A stretch of DNA of 64,000 bases from Anammoximicrobium sp964645045 (GCA_964645045.1 CAZXYZ010000007.1:62001-126000); one strand, 5' to 3'. Positions 42,994-52,294 are shown, counted from the first letter of the stretch. Numbers and translations are program-made. The notes: generated by a model from the letters alone, not told the origin.

Positions 42994-45183
42994 ATGTTAG
43001 CCGTGGATACCGACAAGCAGCCGTCGGCGACTGCCGCGCCTTGCCCCGGCTGCGGCAGTCCGCTGTATCTCACCACGGAGTTGGCAGGCCGGACGATCCG
43101 GTGCCGCGGTTGCGGCGTCCTGCTGGCGCCGGTTGCCGCCCTGGATTCGCTCGCGCTCACGCCGTGCCCCGGCTGCCAGCACCCGCTCTATCTGACATCG
43201 CGGCTGGCGGGCTGCCGCGTGCGCTGCAGGTCGTGCCAGGGCGAGTTGGCCGTCGTGGCGATCGGCGGACCAGGCGACTCCTGTGCGGACGAGGAAGCTC
43301 GCCCAACGTCAGCTGCGGCGGAGCCCTGCCCCCATTGCGGAAATCTCTTGCGCTTGGTTCCGGAATTGGCCGGCCATCTCATCCGTTGCCGGGCATGCCA
43401 GACGGTGCTGGCCGTCGAAGCCCACGACTGGACACTGGCGGTCGAGGAATGCCCCGATGCAAACGCCGCGCCCAAAACGGCCGTGCCTGCCGGGCGCGCG
43501 TACGAACCGCCGGCACCTGTCCGGACCGAATTGGAAGGTCCGCGGGAGCCGCCCCGCTTGCCGGCGGAGCAGGCAGCCACGAAACCGGAACACGAACCCG
43601 AGAACCTCAACGAGCCCGAGGTGCTCAGCGATCAGGATGCATCCGGCTTTCTCGAAGAACTCGATGCCGCCGAAGCGGCGCAGCGCCGCCGTCGCGGGCC
43701 TGACGAGTTACGGCTGACCCCACGCGCGCCGAACGCCGCCGGATCCCCGTCCGCGGACCTCGATGCCAATCCCGTGCGGCCGTCGGGAAACGGCAAAGCG
43801 GCGCGGCCGGAACACGCAGCCAACGATGCGCCCAACGGGCGCCGGGCACGACGGCTAACCCGCGACGCCAGCGACGCTGCAGCCCGGATTCTGTCACCAA
43901 AGGCGTTCGCGGCCAAGCTGCGGCTCAGCAGACCATCGCCCGGCAGCCCGCCGGCCCAACCGGCTTGGCCTACCGAACCCGCTTGGCCGGCCCCCGCGCA
44001 GCCGCAGGCAGGGGAGGCGTTTCCGGAAATTGAACTGGAGCCGGAGCCGACGCCGAGTTTCAAACCGGATGCAGGGCTGGAACCGGAGCCGGACGTCAAA
44101 CCGGAACCGAAGCTGAAGCCGGAGGATTTCAAGCCGGAGCCGGATTCCGTGCCAGAACCGAGGCCGAAGCCGAAATCTGCTGCCGAATCCTTTGCGGCGT
44201 ATTTTCCGAAGCCCCCGGCGCAACTCCCCGCTCAACCCGCGCCGACCGGCGGACGTGGGGGGCGCCGCGTGATCGCCATCGTCGCCTTGTTGGTGACGCT
44301 GGCGGGCGCCGGATGGGGATCATGGGCGTTTTTCTACAGGCCGGTCCACCCTCAGTCTCGCTACCTGCCGGACGACTGTGCCTGGTTCGTCTCGACCCGC
44401 TGGAGCGATCTGCCGCAAACCACCCTTGGCACGGCCGCCAAGGAACTGCCCGGCTTGACGCTGATCGAGCGGGTCCGCACGTTCCTGAAATGTGCAAGAG
44501 TGAACTCGCGGGATGTCGAGTGCGTGAATGCGGGCGGATCTGCCGAGGGAACGAAGCTGGTGGTCGTGTACCGGTTGTCGAGGCCGATCGACCCTCGGGA
44601 GATCGCCGATCAGCCGGCCTTCCGCGACTTGCGCAAGAGGGACGGTCCGACCGAGAAGGTCCGTGGCACGCCGGTCTACTCGTTGGGCGCCACCGTGCTC
44701 GCGTTCCCCACTCCCCAGGTTATCGTCAGCGGTCCGACGGAAGCCGTTCGCGAGGTTTTGCGGGGCCGCGATGGTTTTGGGGAACCGCTGAACGGCCTGC
44801 TGAATGGAGTGGACTTTAGCGCCGCCTGCGCTCTCGTATCGACGGGGCTGCCTGCGGAGTTGCTGTCCACCTACCTCCCGCAGAACAGGGACTTGGCGGA
44901 TGACGTGATCGGGACGACCGGCACGTGCCAGTATGGTCCGACCGTAAAACTCGCGCGGACGATTCACCTCCGCAGTCCCCAGCGCGCGGCGGAGTTACAG
45001 ACGGCGCTGCAGCGGGCGCTGGAGCGGGCGGCCCGCAACTCGACGTCGCCGACGAACGTCCGCCAGCTGCTGGCGGACGTACAGGTTGCCGCGGTGGATG
45101 CGACGGTCCGCATCGAGTTGTCGATTCCGGCCGAGGCGATCGACGCCGAATCCCGGAAGGTGTTGAAGGTCTTGTTCGGGTAG
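42994..45183 (+). CDS. Triple zinc-ribbon membrane protein of unknown function
   Basis: A 729-aa protein, start ATG 42994. Three CxxC-x16-CxxC ribbons follow each other: Cys17/20/37/40, 58/61/78/81 and 112/115/132/135, each with the phrase LAGxxxRCRxC. A long acidic, Pro/Glu-rich stretch (KPEPKLKPEDFKPEPD near 370-390) leads to one membrane helix (about 425-449). The C-terminal 280 residues are outside and start YLPDDCAWFVSTRWSDLPQ, a pattern of planctomycete envelope proteins. It follows copy 2 of the binding protein by 40 bp and shares its layout of a cytoplasmic tail, one helix and an outer domain. Confidence 0.75.
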   Translation: MLAVDTDKQPSATAAPCPGCGSPLYLTTELAGRTIRCRGCGVLLAPVAALDSLALTPCPGCQHPLYLTSRLAGCRVRCRSCQGELAVVAIGGPGDSCADEEARPTSAAAEPCPHCGNLLRLVPELAGHLIRCRACQTVLAVEAHDWTLAVEECPDANAAPKTAVPAGRAYEPPAPVRTELEGPREPPRLPAEQAATKPEHEPENLNEPEVLSDQDASGFLEELDAAEAAQRRRRGPDELRLTPRAPNAAGSPSADLDANPVRPSGNGKAARPEHAANDAPNGRRARRLTRDASDAAARILSPKAFAAKLRLSRPSPGSPPAQPAWPTEPAWPAPAQPQAGEAFPEIELEPEPTPSFKPDAGLEPEPDVKPEPKLKPEDFKPEPDSVPEPRPKPKSAAESFAAYFPKPPAQLPAQPAPTGGRGGRRVIAIVALLVTLAGAGWGSWAFFYRPVHPQSRYLPDDCAWFVSTRWSDLPQTTLGTAAKELPGLTLIERVRTFLKCARVNSRDVECVNAGGSAEGTKLVVVYRLSRPIDPREIADQPAFRDLRKRDGPTEKVRGTPVYSLGATVLAFPTPQVIVSGPTEAVREVLRGRDGFGEPLNGLLNGVDFSAACALVSTGLPAELLSTYLPQNRDLADDVIGTTGTCQYGPTVKLARTIHLRSPQRAAELQTALQRALERAARNSTSPTNVRQLLADVQVAAVDATVRIELSIPAEAIDAESRKVLKVLFG

Positions 45184-45209
45184 TCCGGCCGCTGATATCA
45201 ACGAAGGCG

Positions 45210-45337
45210 ATGCGGAACACCGGCGGGCTGACGCCGGCCGTTCGCCGGCCGGTATGCGGAACACCGGCGGGCTGACGCCGGCCGTTCGCCGGCCGGTATG
45301 CGGAACACCGGCGGGCTTACGCCGGCCGTTCGCCGGC
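45210..45337. repeat. 44-bp tandem repeat, three copies
   Basis: Copies start at 45210, 45254 and 45298; the first two are identical and the third is shortened and changed at its end. Each holds CGGCGGGCTGACGCCGG followed by a CCGGCCGTTCGCCGGCCGG palindrome, thus a member of the GGGCGTCAGCCC family. The last copy contains the 3' end of the hybrid kinase gene (stop at 45317-45319). Confidence 0.9.
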
Positions 45338-47545
45338 TGCGGCAAGTTGCCGGGGGCGGCGTTTCGGAGCGGAATGCGGCTGGGGAGGATGCTGCAAGAA
45401 TGCCGCCAATTCAGGGACGATGCGTTGCAATTCGCATTCCAGGTCCCGGATTGCCGCGGGCATCTGCTCGAACGCCGCTTGCTTTCCAAGCATCTCGAGA
45501 TGCAGCGCCGCCTCGCCGGCCGGGCCGGCGCCGAACAAACCCAGAGTCCCTTTCAACGAATGGGCATGACGCCGCACTTCGCCGGCGTCGGCGGCGGTCA
45601 ACGCTTCGGCCAAGCGTTGCCGCGCCAGCTTCTCCTCGTCCAAAAAAATACGGACGATCTGATGCAACACGCGTTCGTCGCCGCCGACCTGGCCGAGTGC
45701 CAGGGACCAGTCGACCGCGGACGCGCCGGGCGACGGCACGTCCGCGACCGCATCCGCATCCGGACGCGGCTGGCCGGCGTCCACGGCAGGCAGCGATTGT
45801 CCGGCTACGGGAAGGGGATGGTCCCGTGGCGGGTCTGCCGCGGTCAGCGCGCGGCCGCCAATCGCGGTCGCAGCCGGCCCGCCGCCGCTCCGTGCCGCCA
45901 CAGTCAGAGCATCCTCGATCGCTTGGTACAGGCGATCCGCGGCGATCGGTTTGGACACGTAGCTGTCCATGCCGGCTTCCAAGCAGCGCTGGCGGTCTCC
46001 TTTCAGGGCGTGGGCCGTCATGGCGACGATCGGCGTCCGCGGCCTGCCGGTTTCGTGCTGGCGGACGAGCCGGGTGGCCTCGAAACCGTCCATCACCGGC
46101 ATTTGCACGTCCATCAGCACGACGTCGAACGTCTCCTGTTGCAACCGGTCCACGGCGGCGCGGCCATGGTCGACGACGGTGACCTCGTGACCGCGTTTCT
46201 GCAGCAGCAAGACGGCCAGCGTCCGGTTCACGGGGTTGTCTTCGGCCAGCAGAATGCGCAACCCCCAGGCTTGTCCGCCTGCTTGGTCCCGTGTCTTCTT
46301 CGGCCCTTGCCGTTCTGGCGCGGGACCCGATACGGCCTCCGGCAGTTGCGGTTCCCGGGCGGGCTGCCAACCGAAGCGGGCGGTGAAATGGAATGTGGAG
46401 CCCTGTCCCGGCGTGCTGTCGGCCCAGATCCGGCCCTGCATCATTTCGACGAGCCGTGCCGAGATGGACAGGCCCAATCCCGTTCCGCCATAGCGGCGGT
46501 TGATCGATCCGTCCGCCTGCTCGAACGCGCGGAAGATGCCCTCGACCTTGTCGGGCGGAATCCCGATCCCGGTGTCGCGGACCTGGAAGTGCAGCTGGAC
46601 GTGCGAGTCGCTCCGGCCCTCCACCTCGACCGTGGTTTCGATCCCGCCGCGTTCGGTGAATTTGAGGGCGTTGCCGACCAGATTGACCAGGATCTGCCGC
46701 AGGCGGATGGGATCGCCGATAAGGCCGTCGGGCACGTCGGCCGCGATGTGGCAGGCGAGTTTCAAGGCTTTGCTCTGCGCCCGGAAGGCCAGCGGCTTGA
46801 TCAGATCGGACAACGTCTCGCGGAGCGGAAAGTCCGTCCGTTCCAACTCCAGCCGGCCGGCCTCGATCTTGGAAAAATCCAGGATGTCGTTAATCACCGT
46901 CAGCAGCCAGTCGGCCGAGTTCTTGACCATCACCAGGTACTCGCGTTTTTCGTCGTCGGCCTCCGACTCCAGCAGGAGGTCGGTCAGGCCGATGATCCCG
47001 TTCATGGGGGTCCGGATTTCGTGGCTCATGTTGGCTAGGAACTGGCTTTTCGCCTGGTTGGCGGCGTCCGCGGCTTCCTTCTGACGGCGAATGATGTCGT
47101 TGGCGAGTTCCAGCAGCCGCGACTGGGAGAGCAGCAGGTCGTTCATGCTGAGCAAGCGGAAGTCGCCGTCGTCGAGTTCGACGACCAGGGGCTCGTTGCA
47201 CCATTCCTGCGGCCGCTGCAGCGCGCGGTGAGACGCTTCGTGGACGGACATCGACTGCGGCAACCGGAGGGCTTCGACCCGGGTCAGTTCCAGCAGCAAC
47301 CGCAGGGGGCGGTGGGTGAAAATCTCCGGAAAGAAAGGCCGCGTCATGTGCCGCAGAAACGTCTCCCGCGAGATCACGCCTTCGAATGCCGCGCCGCGCA
47401 CCACGAGCACGCCGGCCAGGTCCTTGCGTTCTTCAAACAAGCGTTTAACGGTCTTGGCCGTGTCGTCGGCGGCCACGCGCACGTTGTCCAGCGGCAAATC
47501 GGCCAGTGTCGCATCGGGAGCCAGTTGGGCGAACCGCGAATCCAT
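45317..47545 (-). CDS. Hybrid histidine kinase (CBS-HK-REC-HPt)
   Basis: A 742-aa cytoplasmic protein. The N-terminus (about 10-140) looks like a CBS pair (VKRLFEERKDLAGVLVVRGAAFEGVISRE; QEWCNEPLVVELDDGDFRLLS), a nucleotide-sensing module. HisKA has His175 (ANMSHEIRTPMNG), then the GHKL ATPase (NLVGNALKF, DTGIGIP, GGTGLGLSIS), a receiver with Asp479 (VLMDVQMPVMDG) and an HPt domain with His662 (RRHAHSLKG). It is the last gene of the operon that runs from 50814. Its C-terminal RQLAAAGERPA is read from the tandem repeat. Confidence 0.93.
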   Translation of the reverse strand: MDSRFAQLAPDATLADLPLDNVRVAADDTAKTVKRLFEERKDLAGVLVVRGAAFEGVISRETFLRHMTRPFFPEIFTHRPLRLLLELTRVEALRLPQSMSVHEASHRALQRPQEWCNEPLVVELDDGDFRLLSMNDLLLSQSRLLELANDIIRRQKEAADAANQAKSQFLANMSHEIRTPMNGIIGLTDLLLESEADDEKREYLVMVKNSADWLLTVINDILDFSKIEAGRLELERTDFPLRETLSDLIKPLAFRAQSKALKLACHIAADVPDGLIGDPIRLRQILVNLVGNALKFTERGGIETTVEVEGRSDSHVQLHFQVRDTGIGIPPDKVEGIFRAFEQADGSINRRYGGTGLGLSISARLVEMMQGRIWADSTPGQGSTFHFTARFGWQPAREPQLPEAVSGPAPERQGPKKTRDQAGGQAWGLRILLAEDNPVNRTLAVLLLQKRGHEVTVVDHGRAAVDRLQQETFDVVLMDVQMPVMDGFEATRLVRQHETGRPRTPIVAMTAHALKGDRQRCLEAGMDSYVSKPIAADRLYQAIEDALTVAARSGGGPAATAIGGRALTAADPPRDHPLPVAGQSLPAVDAGQPRPDADAVADVPSPGASAVDWSLALGQVGGDERVLHQIVRIFLDEEKLARQRLAEALTAADAGEVRRHAHSLKGTLGLFGAGPAGEAALHLEMLGKQAAFEQMPAAIRDLECELQRIVPELAAFLQHPPQPHSAPKRRPRQLAAAGERPA

Positions 47546-47560
47546 GCTTGATCTCCGTTA

Positions 47561-48001
47561 TCAGTCCCAGAGAATTGTATCTTTGGTTTCGCCATCGGTG
47601 CGCGCGCCAAAGACCACACGCTCCAGGCCCCGCAGCAACAGCAGCAGACCGGCTACGGCAGGCACGACCGAGGCGACCGCCCCGGCGAACTCCGGCGTCC
47701 CCGCGCCGGCGTCGATGCGGAGCACGCAGACCACGAAGCCCGCTCCGCCTCCGGAGAGCAACAGACCGCCGATGACCGTATCGCGGACGCCCGCCCGGCG
47801 CAGGGTCCGGCTGCGTTCGCGCCGGCAGACACGGACCATCTCGGCGGCCAGCGGTTCGGGAATTTCCGCGCCGTGAGCCAGCAGCCATTGCCGGACCGAT
47901 TCCGGCGACTCGCCCCACAACGTGCGGGCCCGGGCTTCGGCCAGCACGTTTTCGAGGACGCGGGCGCGCTGCAGTTGTTCCCACGGACGCGACTCCGACA
48001 T
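47561..48001 (-). CDS. Small two-helix membrane protein
   Basis: A 146-aa protein. I choose Met 48001, which has CCGGAGG five bases upstream; an earlier Met (48016) overlaps the ATPase stop as ATGA. Residues 1-70 are polar and helical (VLAEARARTLWGESPESVRQWLL), then two hydrophobic helices (about 74-96 and 107-127). No family recognised. Its place between a GspE-type ATPase and the kinase suggests it may be a membrane anchor for the ATPase. Confidence 0.7.
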   Translation of the reverse strand: MSESRPWEQLQRARVLENVLAEARARTLWGESPESVRQWLLAHGAEIPEPLAAEMVRVCRRERSRTLRRAGVRDTVIGGLLLSGGGAGFVVCVLRIDAGAGTPEFAGAVASVVPAVAGLLLLLRGLERVVFGARTDGETKDTILWD

Positions 48002-48012
48002 GCATCCTCCGG

Positions 48013-49365
48013 TCATTCCTGCCGCCCGTCGGACAACTCATCGTCGCCGGGGATCACCCGCGACAGTTCCTCGAAGCTGGTCTCGCCCCGGGCCACTTTC
48101 AACAAGGCGGCCTGACGGAAGTCGAGCATGCCTTCGGCCTGGGCCTGCCGCGTGATGGCCCGCGGTGTCTGCAGTTCCTCGACCATGCGTTTGAGTGCCG
48201 GCGTAACGGTCAGCACTTCGAACACCCCGGTTTGGCCGACATAGCCGCTGTTGAGATCCTCGTCGCTCTCGCGGGGCGCGTAGATGACTTGCCCCTGGCC
48301 GTTGTGCAACCAGCGTTGAACTTCCGCAAACGTCTCCGGGGCGCCGCTCAGGTCCACGGGAATCCGGTTCGCAGGGTCGAGTTTGCGGATCAGCCGGCAG
48401 GCGATCACCGCCCGCAGCGACGTGGCCAGGAAGCGGGGCGTGACGTTCAAGCTGAGCATGCTTTGGATGGCTTGGGAGGCGACGGGAGCATGGACTGTGG
48501 CCAGGACCAGGTTGCCGGCGTTGGCCGCCCGCACGGCGATTTCGGCCGTGGCCGCGCTGCGGATTTCGCCCACCATGATCACGTCCGGCGATTGACGGAG
48601 GATCGCCGACAGCAGTTCCTCGAAGCTGGGCCCCAGGACCTCGTCCACCTGCGACTGGTGCAGCCCCGGCACGGCGTACTCGATCGGGTCCTCGATCGTG
48701 TGGATCTTGCGCGTCCCGTCGTTCAAGCGGTGCAGGCAGGCGTACATCGCAGTCGTCTTGCCCGCCCCCGTGGGGCCGACGACCAGGACCAAGCCGCCGT
48801 GCGAGTCCAGGACATCTTCGGCCGCCTCCAGCTGGGGGCCGACAAATCCCAGGCCGTCCAAACGCCGCAACTCGGGCCGCAGGGACAGCAAACGCAAGGC
48901 CATCGTCTCGCCGCACAGCGTGGGAATGGTATTCAGCCGCAAGTCGGCAAAGCGTCCCGAGCCCATCCGCCGGAACGTCCAGCGTCCGTCCTGCGGCTGA
49001 CGGCGGCCATCAAGTTTCAGCCCGGCCATGTGGCGGATATGGACGATGCACCGCGTGCCGAAGTCGCTCGACACGGAGGCCACGTGGACGATGGTGCCCA
49101 TGTACCGGGCCGAGACCGAAACCAGGTCGGGTTGACACGCGAAGTACACGTCGGTCGCGCCGAACTCCAGTGCCCACTCGATCAGCCGGTTGACGGCTTT
49201 CTCGACCGACCACGACTCCCAATTCGCCTCGCGGATCGCCCGCATGCGCTCCGCGTGCCCGTCTCCGTTTCCGGTTGGCGAGGGCTTGCCGGGGTGCGGC
49301 GCAGGCGACTCCGTCCCCGCAGGCGAAAAAGCGGGCGCATGGTCCGGATCAATTGCGATGCTCAT
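48013..49365 (-). CDS. GspE/PilB-type secretion ATPase, short form
   Basis: A 450-aa P-loop ATPase. Walker A is GPTGAGKT (197-204), the Asp box is HTIEDPIEY, Walker B is PDVIMVGEIR (260-269) and the His box is NLVLATVHA. Such ATPases drive type II secretion or type IV pili. The N-terminal GspE-N/MshEN domain and the four-cysteine zinc motif of true GspE/PilB are absent, and no pilin, secretin or platform gene is adjacent. It overlaps the STAS gene by 17 bp and the small membrane protein follows, within a signalling operon. Confidence 0.88.
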   Translation of the reverse strand: MSIAIDPDHAPAFSPAGTESPAPHPGKPSPTGNGDGHAERMRAIREANWESWSVEKAVNRLIEWALEFGATDVYFACQPDLVSVSARYMGTIVHVASVSSDFGTRCIVHIRHMAGLKLDGRRQPQDGRWTFRRMGSGRFADLRLNTIPTLCGETMALRLLSLRPELRRLDGLGFVGPQLEAAEDVLDSHGGLVLVVGPTGAGKTTAMYACLHRLNDGTRKIHTIEDPIEYAVPGLHQSQVDEVLGPSFEELLSAILRQSPDVIMVGEIRSAATAEIAVRAANAGNLVLATVHAPVASQAIQSMLSLNVTPRFLATSLRAVIACRLIRKLDPANRIPVDLSGAPETFAEVQRWLHNGQGQVIYAPRESDEDLNSGYVGQTGVFEVLTVTPALKRMVEELQTPRAITRQAQAEGMLDFRQAALLKVARGETSFEELSRVIPGDDELSDGRQE

Positions 49366-49747
49366 GGATTTGGCCTTCTGCTGTCATCACGGTTTTGGCT
49401 TGTTCCGGATCCTCGGCGATACGCAACACCTTCTGCATCCGCATGATCCGCAGTAATTGCGCGACCTTGGGCTTGGCGGAGTGGATCACCATCCGGCCGC
49501 CGCTCCTTTCAAACCGGCTGTGGCATTGCAGCAGCCACTCGACGCCGCTGGAATCGAGGTACTCGCATTTCTCCAGACTCAACATCAAACCCTGGCCGTA
49601 GATGTCCTCGCCGAGCATGTCCCGCAAGGGATCGGACCCCGCCGCCAACCCGTTGCGGCTCAGTTTCCCGATCGCCTCGACGTTCAGGACCGCATGGTCC
49701 CGGGCAAGCACATCGTGAACGTTCCCGTGCAGTTTAAGTTCCACCAT
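49349..49747 (-). CDS. STAS-domain anti-sigma factor antagonist-like protein
   Basis: A 132-aa protein, start 49747 with GGGGAGGT upstream. The STAS signature is LMLSLEKCEYLDSSGVEWLL, with Ser66 (or Ser67) at the position phosphorylated in SpoIIAA/RsbV proteins. These switch partners between an RsbW-type kinase and a target. An RsbW-like ATPase domain is encoded immediately upstream, at 49774-50814. Confidence 0.88.
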   Translation of the reverse strand: MVELKLHGNVHDVLARDHAVLNVEAIGKLSRNGLAAGSDPLRDMLGEDIYGQGLMLSLEKCEYLDSSGVEWLLQCHSRFERSGGRMVIHSAKPKVAQLLRIMRMQKVLRIAEDPEQAKTVMTAEGQIHEHRN

Positions 49748-49773
49748 CCAACACCTCCCCCACTCGCTGCTCA

Positions 49774-50814
49774 TCATGCCCCGCAACACGCCACCGCCAG
49801 CCGCGCCGGGTGCAGTTCCGCGTGGTTGTCATCCTCGTCGTTGCCGTCCTGCCTCGAAGCGTCCCGGCGGTCCTCCGGACGGTAGCGGTGCGTCATCGCG
49901 ATTTCGTTGCCGCGGTCGTTGAACTCCACGTGTTCCATAAACGTATGAATGAGAAACAAACCCCGCCCGCACGGCCGGGAGAGGTGTTCCGCATCAATGG
50001 GGTTGCCGCACAACTGCCGCTTGTCAAATCCGAGACCTTCGTCGCGGATCGTGTAGCGTCCGGACTCCGGACTTTCCTGCACCGTGACGTGTACCTTGCG
50101 GTGGCGGTAAGGCTCCTGCCGCCGCCGCATCTCCGCCAACGCGTAGTAATCGGGACGCGGTATATAGTCGATGCCTGCCATCTCGGGCGAGAGGCGCCAC
50201 GCATCCGCCTGCCGCAAACTGCTGCTGAGTTCGAGATTGCCGTGATGAACGGCGTTTTGCAGTGCCTCGTTCAGAGCCACCCCCAAGCGAAAGCACTCCG
50301 TGTCGTCGAGCCCGCGCATGCTGGACGCCTGCTGCTGCAGGTGGCTCACCAGGACGGGGATCGCCGCGGTGTCGTTCTCCAAACAGAACTGCGACTGAGT
50401 GCTCTGCCAATAGCCCCGCAGCCGTTCCTGCTGGCGGCAGCCGATCGACAGCTGCAGAACGCTGACAACCGTGTCCACCAACCGGCCCAACTCCTGCTTG
50501 GGGACGAACTGGACGGCACCGGCTTCCAACGCCCGGCAGGCGATGTCCTCCGAGCCGCGCGACGCAATCAAAACGCTGGGCAGGAACGAGTAACGCTTGC
50601 GGATGTACTCGACCAATTGCAGGCCGTCCATGCGGGGCATCACCAAATCCGTGACGACCAGATCCGGCTTGTGCCGTTTGATCGCCGCCAGCGCAGCGAC
50701 CCCGTCCGCCGCGACGATGTAATTCGCATCGAGCCCGCTCCGCAGCCGTTCCACCACGCGAATGCGGTCGATCTCCCAGTCGTCCACCACCAGGATTACC
50801 TTGTCCCGCAACAA
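49774..50814 (-). CDS. Response regulator with RsbW-like ATPase output
   Basis: A 346-aa protein. The receiver domain has Asp11-Asp12, Asp56 (VVTDLVMPRMDG) and Lys in VPKQ. After a helical linker comes an anti-sigma-type GHKL domain: N-box ALNEALQNAVHHGN (Asn182-Glu183 and Asn187), DEGLGFD and GRGLFLIHTF. Proteins of this type phosphorylate STAS partners or hold sigma factors. It is the first gene of the minus-strand operon and the STAS partner follows by 26 bp. Confidence 0.9.
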   Translation of the reverse strand: MLRDKVILVVDDWEIDRIRVVERLRSGLDANYIVAADGVAALAAIKRHKPDLVVTDLVMPRMDGLQLVEYIRKRYSFLPSVLIASRGSEDIACRALEAGAVQFVPKQELGRLVDTVVSVLQLSIGCRQQERLRGYWQSTQSQFCLENDTAAIPVLVSHLQQQASSMRGLDDTECFRLGVALNEALQNAVHHGNLELSSSLRQADAWRLSPEMAGIDYIPRPDYYALAEMRRRQEPYRHRKVHVTVQESPESGRYTIRDEGLGFDKRQLCGNPIDAEHLSRPCGRGLFLIHTFMEHVEFNDRGNEIAMTHRYRPEDRRDASRQDGNDEDDNHAELHPARLAVACCGA

Positions 50815-51283
50815 CTTGCACCTCCTTAAGATTCAAGTACTCCGCCGCACCCCCAGCCGCGCAGGCGGGTAGCATAGCGGCCATTTGCAAAGGAGGAATG
50901 AGGAAGCGATGAAGATCCGATGAATGCCTCGCGGGACACAAAACCAAGACCGGCAGCAACGGTGGCCGAAAGTGAATTCCCGCCTAGCGGCCTGTCGGAG
51001 ACGGCGCCGGTTCACACGACGGGGGCCAACGCTAGGTTGCGGGGCAGTCTGGCCTGCGTCACCACGCGGCTCGCCAGCGTGGGACGGTGTTCAAACATTG
51101 TGAACTCGTTGTGCCAGCGGTTCAGCAGCCGGCTTCCGCGATACGTTTCCGTGTAGGACGGTTTGCTAAACCGTGTGGGACGGAATGGCTTTCCGCCACG
51201 TAGGCCGGTCTCTCCCAGGCCGGCATCCGCGTTGAAGAAGATGCGGCTACGTGAAATCGAACACCTAATTTTTGCGGGCACGC
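50815..51283. other. Intergenic region with dispersed repeats
   Basis: About 470 bp. It contains the 51153-51200 repeat (GTAGGACGGTTTGCTAAACC...), and a palindromic unit near 51198-51253 with CACGTAG/CTACGTG ends and GGCCGG-TCTCTCCCA-GGCCGG-type inner stems. The operon promoter for 50814 should lie near 50830-50900. Confidence 0.55.
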
Positions 51284-52294
51284 TCAGCAGGCTTGATTCG
51301 CGGCCTGGACGATTTGCAGCCCGATTTCCATGGCCCGGCGGCCGTCTTGCGGGGTGATCGACGGGGCTTGGCCCTGCTGAATGCAGCGCACAAAGTACTC
51401 GTCCATCTGCTGGTGGCCCCACATCCGCGCCCCCGGCTCGCCGACTTTCCATTCGCTCTTGGCCGGATCGTCGCCGAAGACGGTCAGCGTGTCGTTCCAA
51501 GTGGCGTCGATCAGGCAGTTCGAGTCGCCGACGACTTCCAGGCGGGACGTGGACGAACTGCGGGTGACGTTGCCGCTGTATTGCAGACTGCCCACCATGC
51601 CGTTGGCCAACCGGACGGTGGCGGATGCGTCGTAGCCCAGCGTGCCGCCGAACTGGCTCAGCGGGCTGTACTTGACCGCCGAGTGGACTTCGGTGATCTC
51701 GGTCTGGAACAGCCAGCGGAGCAGGTCGATGGACCAGACGCACAGCGTGTACAGCGGTCCGCCGCTTTCCTGCAGTTTCCACATCCAGGAACTGGGGGGC
51801 CACTGATCGGCCAGATCCTTGGCCGAAATGAATTCGCGGTAAATCGCGCACGACGGTTTGCCGACCACGCCCTGCTCGATCATCGCCTTGGCTTTCACAT
51901 AGTTCGGCGTGAACCGGAAATTCAGGCTGGGCATCAGAATCACGCCCGCCTTTTGGGCGGCCGCAATCAGCCGATCGGCTTCTTCCAGATTGGCCGCCAA
52001 CGGCATTTCGCACAGCACATGCTTGCCGGCTTCGATCGCGGCCATCGACGCCTTCGCGTGCAGCGGTGTGGGCAGCGAGACGATCACGGCTTGGATGTCG
52101 GGATCCTTGACCAGTTCGGCGTAATCCTGGTAGGCCGTTTTGAGCGGATATTTTTTCTGCACCTTTCCCAGGCGTTTCGCGTCCGCGTCGGCCACGGCCA
52201 CCAGCTGGGCGCCTTCGATCGAACTAAACGCCGGCACGTGCGCTCCACGACCGACGAAACCGCAACCCACGATTCCCACACCGACGGTATTCAT
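51284..52294 (-). CDS. Gfo/Idh/MocA family oxidoreductase with altered EKP motif
   Basis: A 336-aa protein with the Rossmann motif VGIVGCGFVGRGAH and family length and order. At the signature position it reads CEMPLAANLEEADRL: the lysine of the usual EKP is Met. That lysine normally helps the hydride transfer step, so this member may have lost or changed activity. The gene is followed by 64 bp from the corrinoid protein on the same strand. Confidence 0.88.
   Translation of the reverse strand: MNTVGVGIVGCGFVGRGAHVPAFSSIEGAQLVAVADADAKRLGKVQKKYPLKTAYQDYAELVKDPDIQAVIVSLPTPLHAKASMAAIEAGKHVLCEMPLAANLEEADRLIAAAQKAGVILMPSLNFRFTPNYVKAKAMIEQGVVGKPSCAIYREFISAKDLADQWPPSSWMWKLQESGGPLYTLCVWSIDLLRWLFQTEITEVHSAVKYSPLSQFGGTLGYDASATVRLANGMVGSLQYSGNVTRSSSTSRLEVVGDSNCLIDATWNDTLTVFGDDPAKSEWKVGEPGARMWGHQQMDEYFVRCIQQGQAPSITPQDGRRAMEIGLQIVQAANQAC

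Noticed and set aside
45210..45337. Possible CRISPR array
   Set aside because: Three 44-bp copies are contiguous; there are no spacers.
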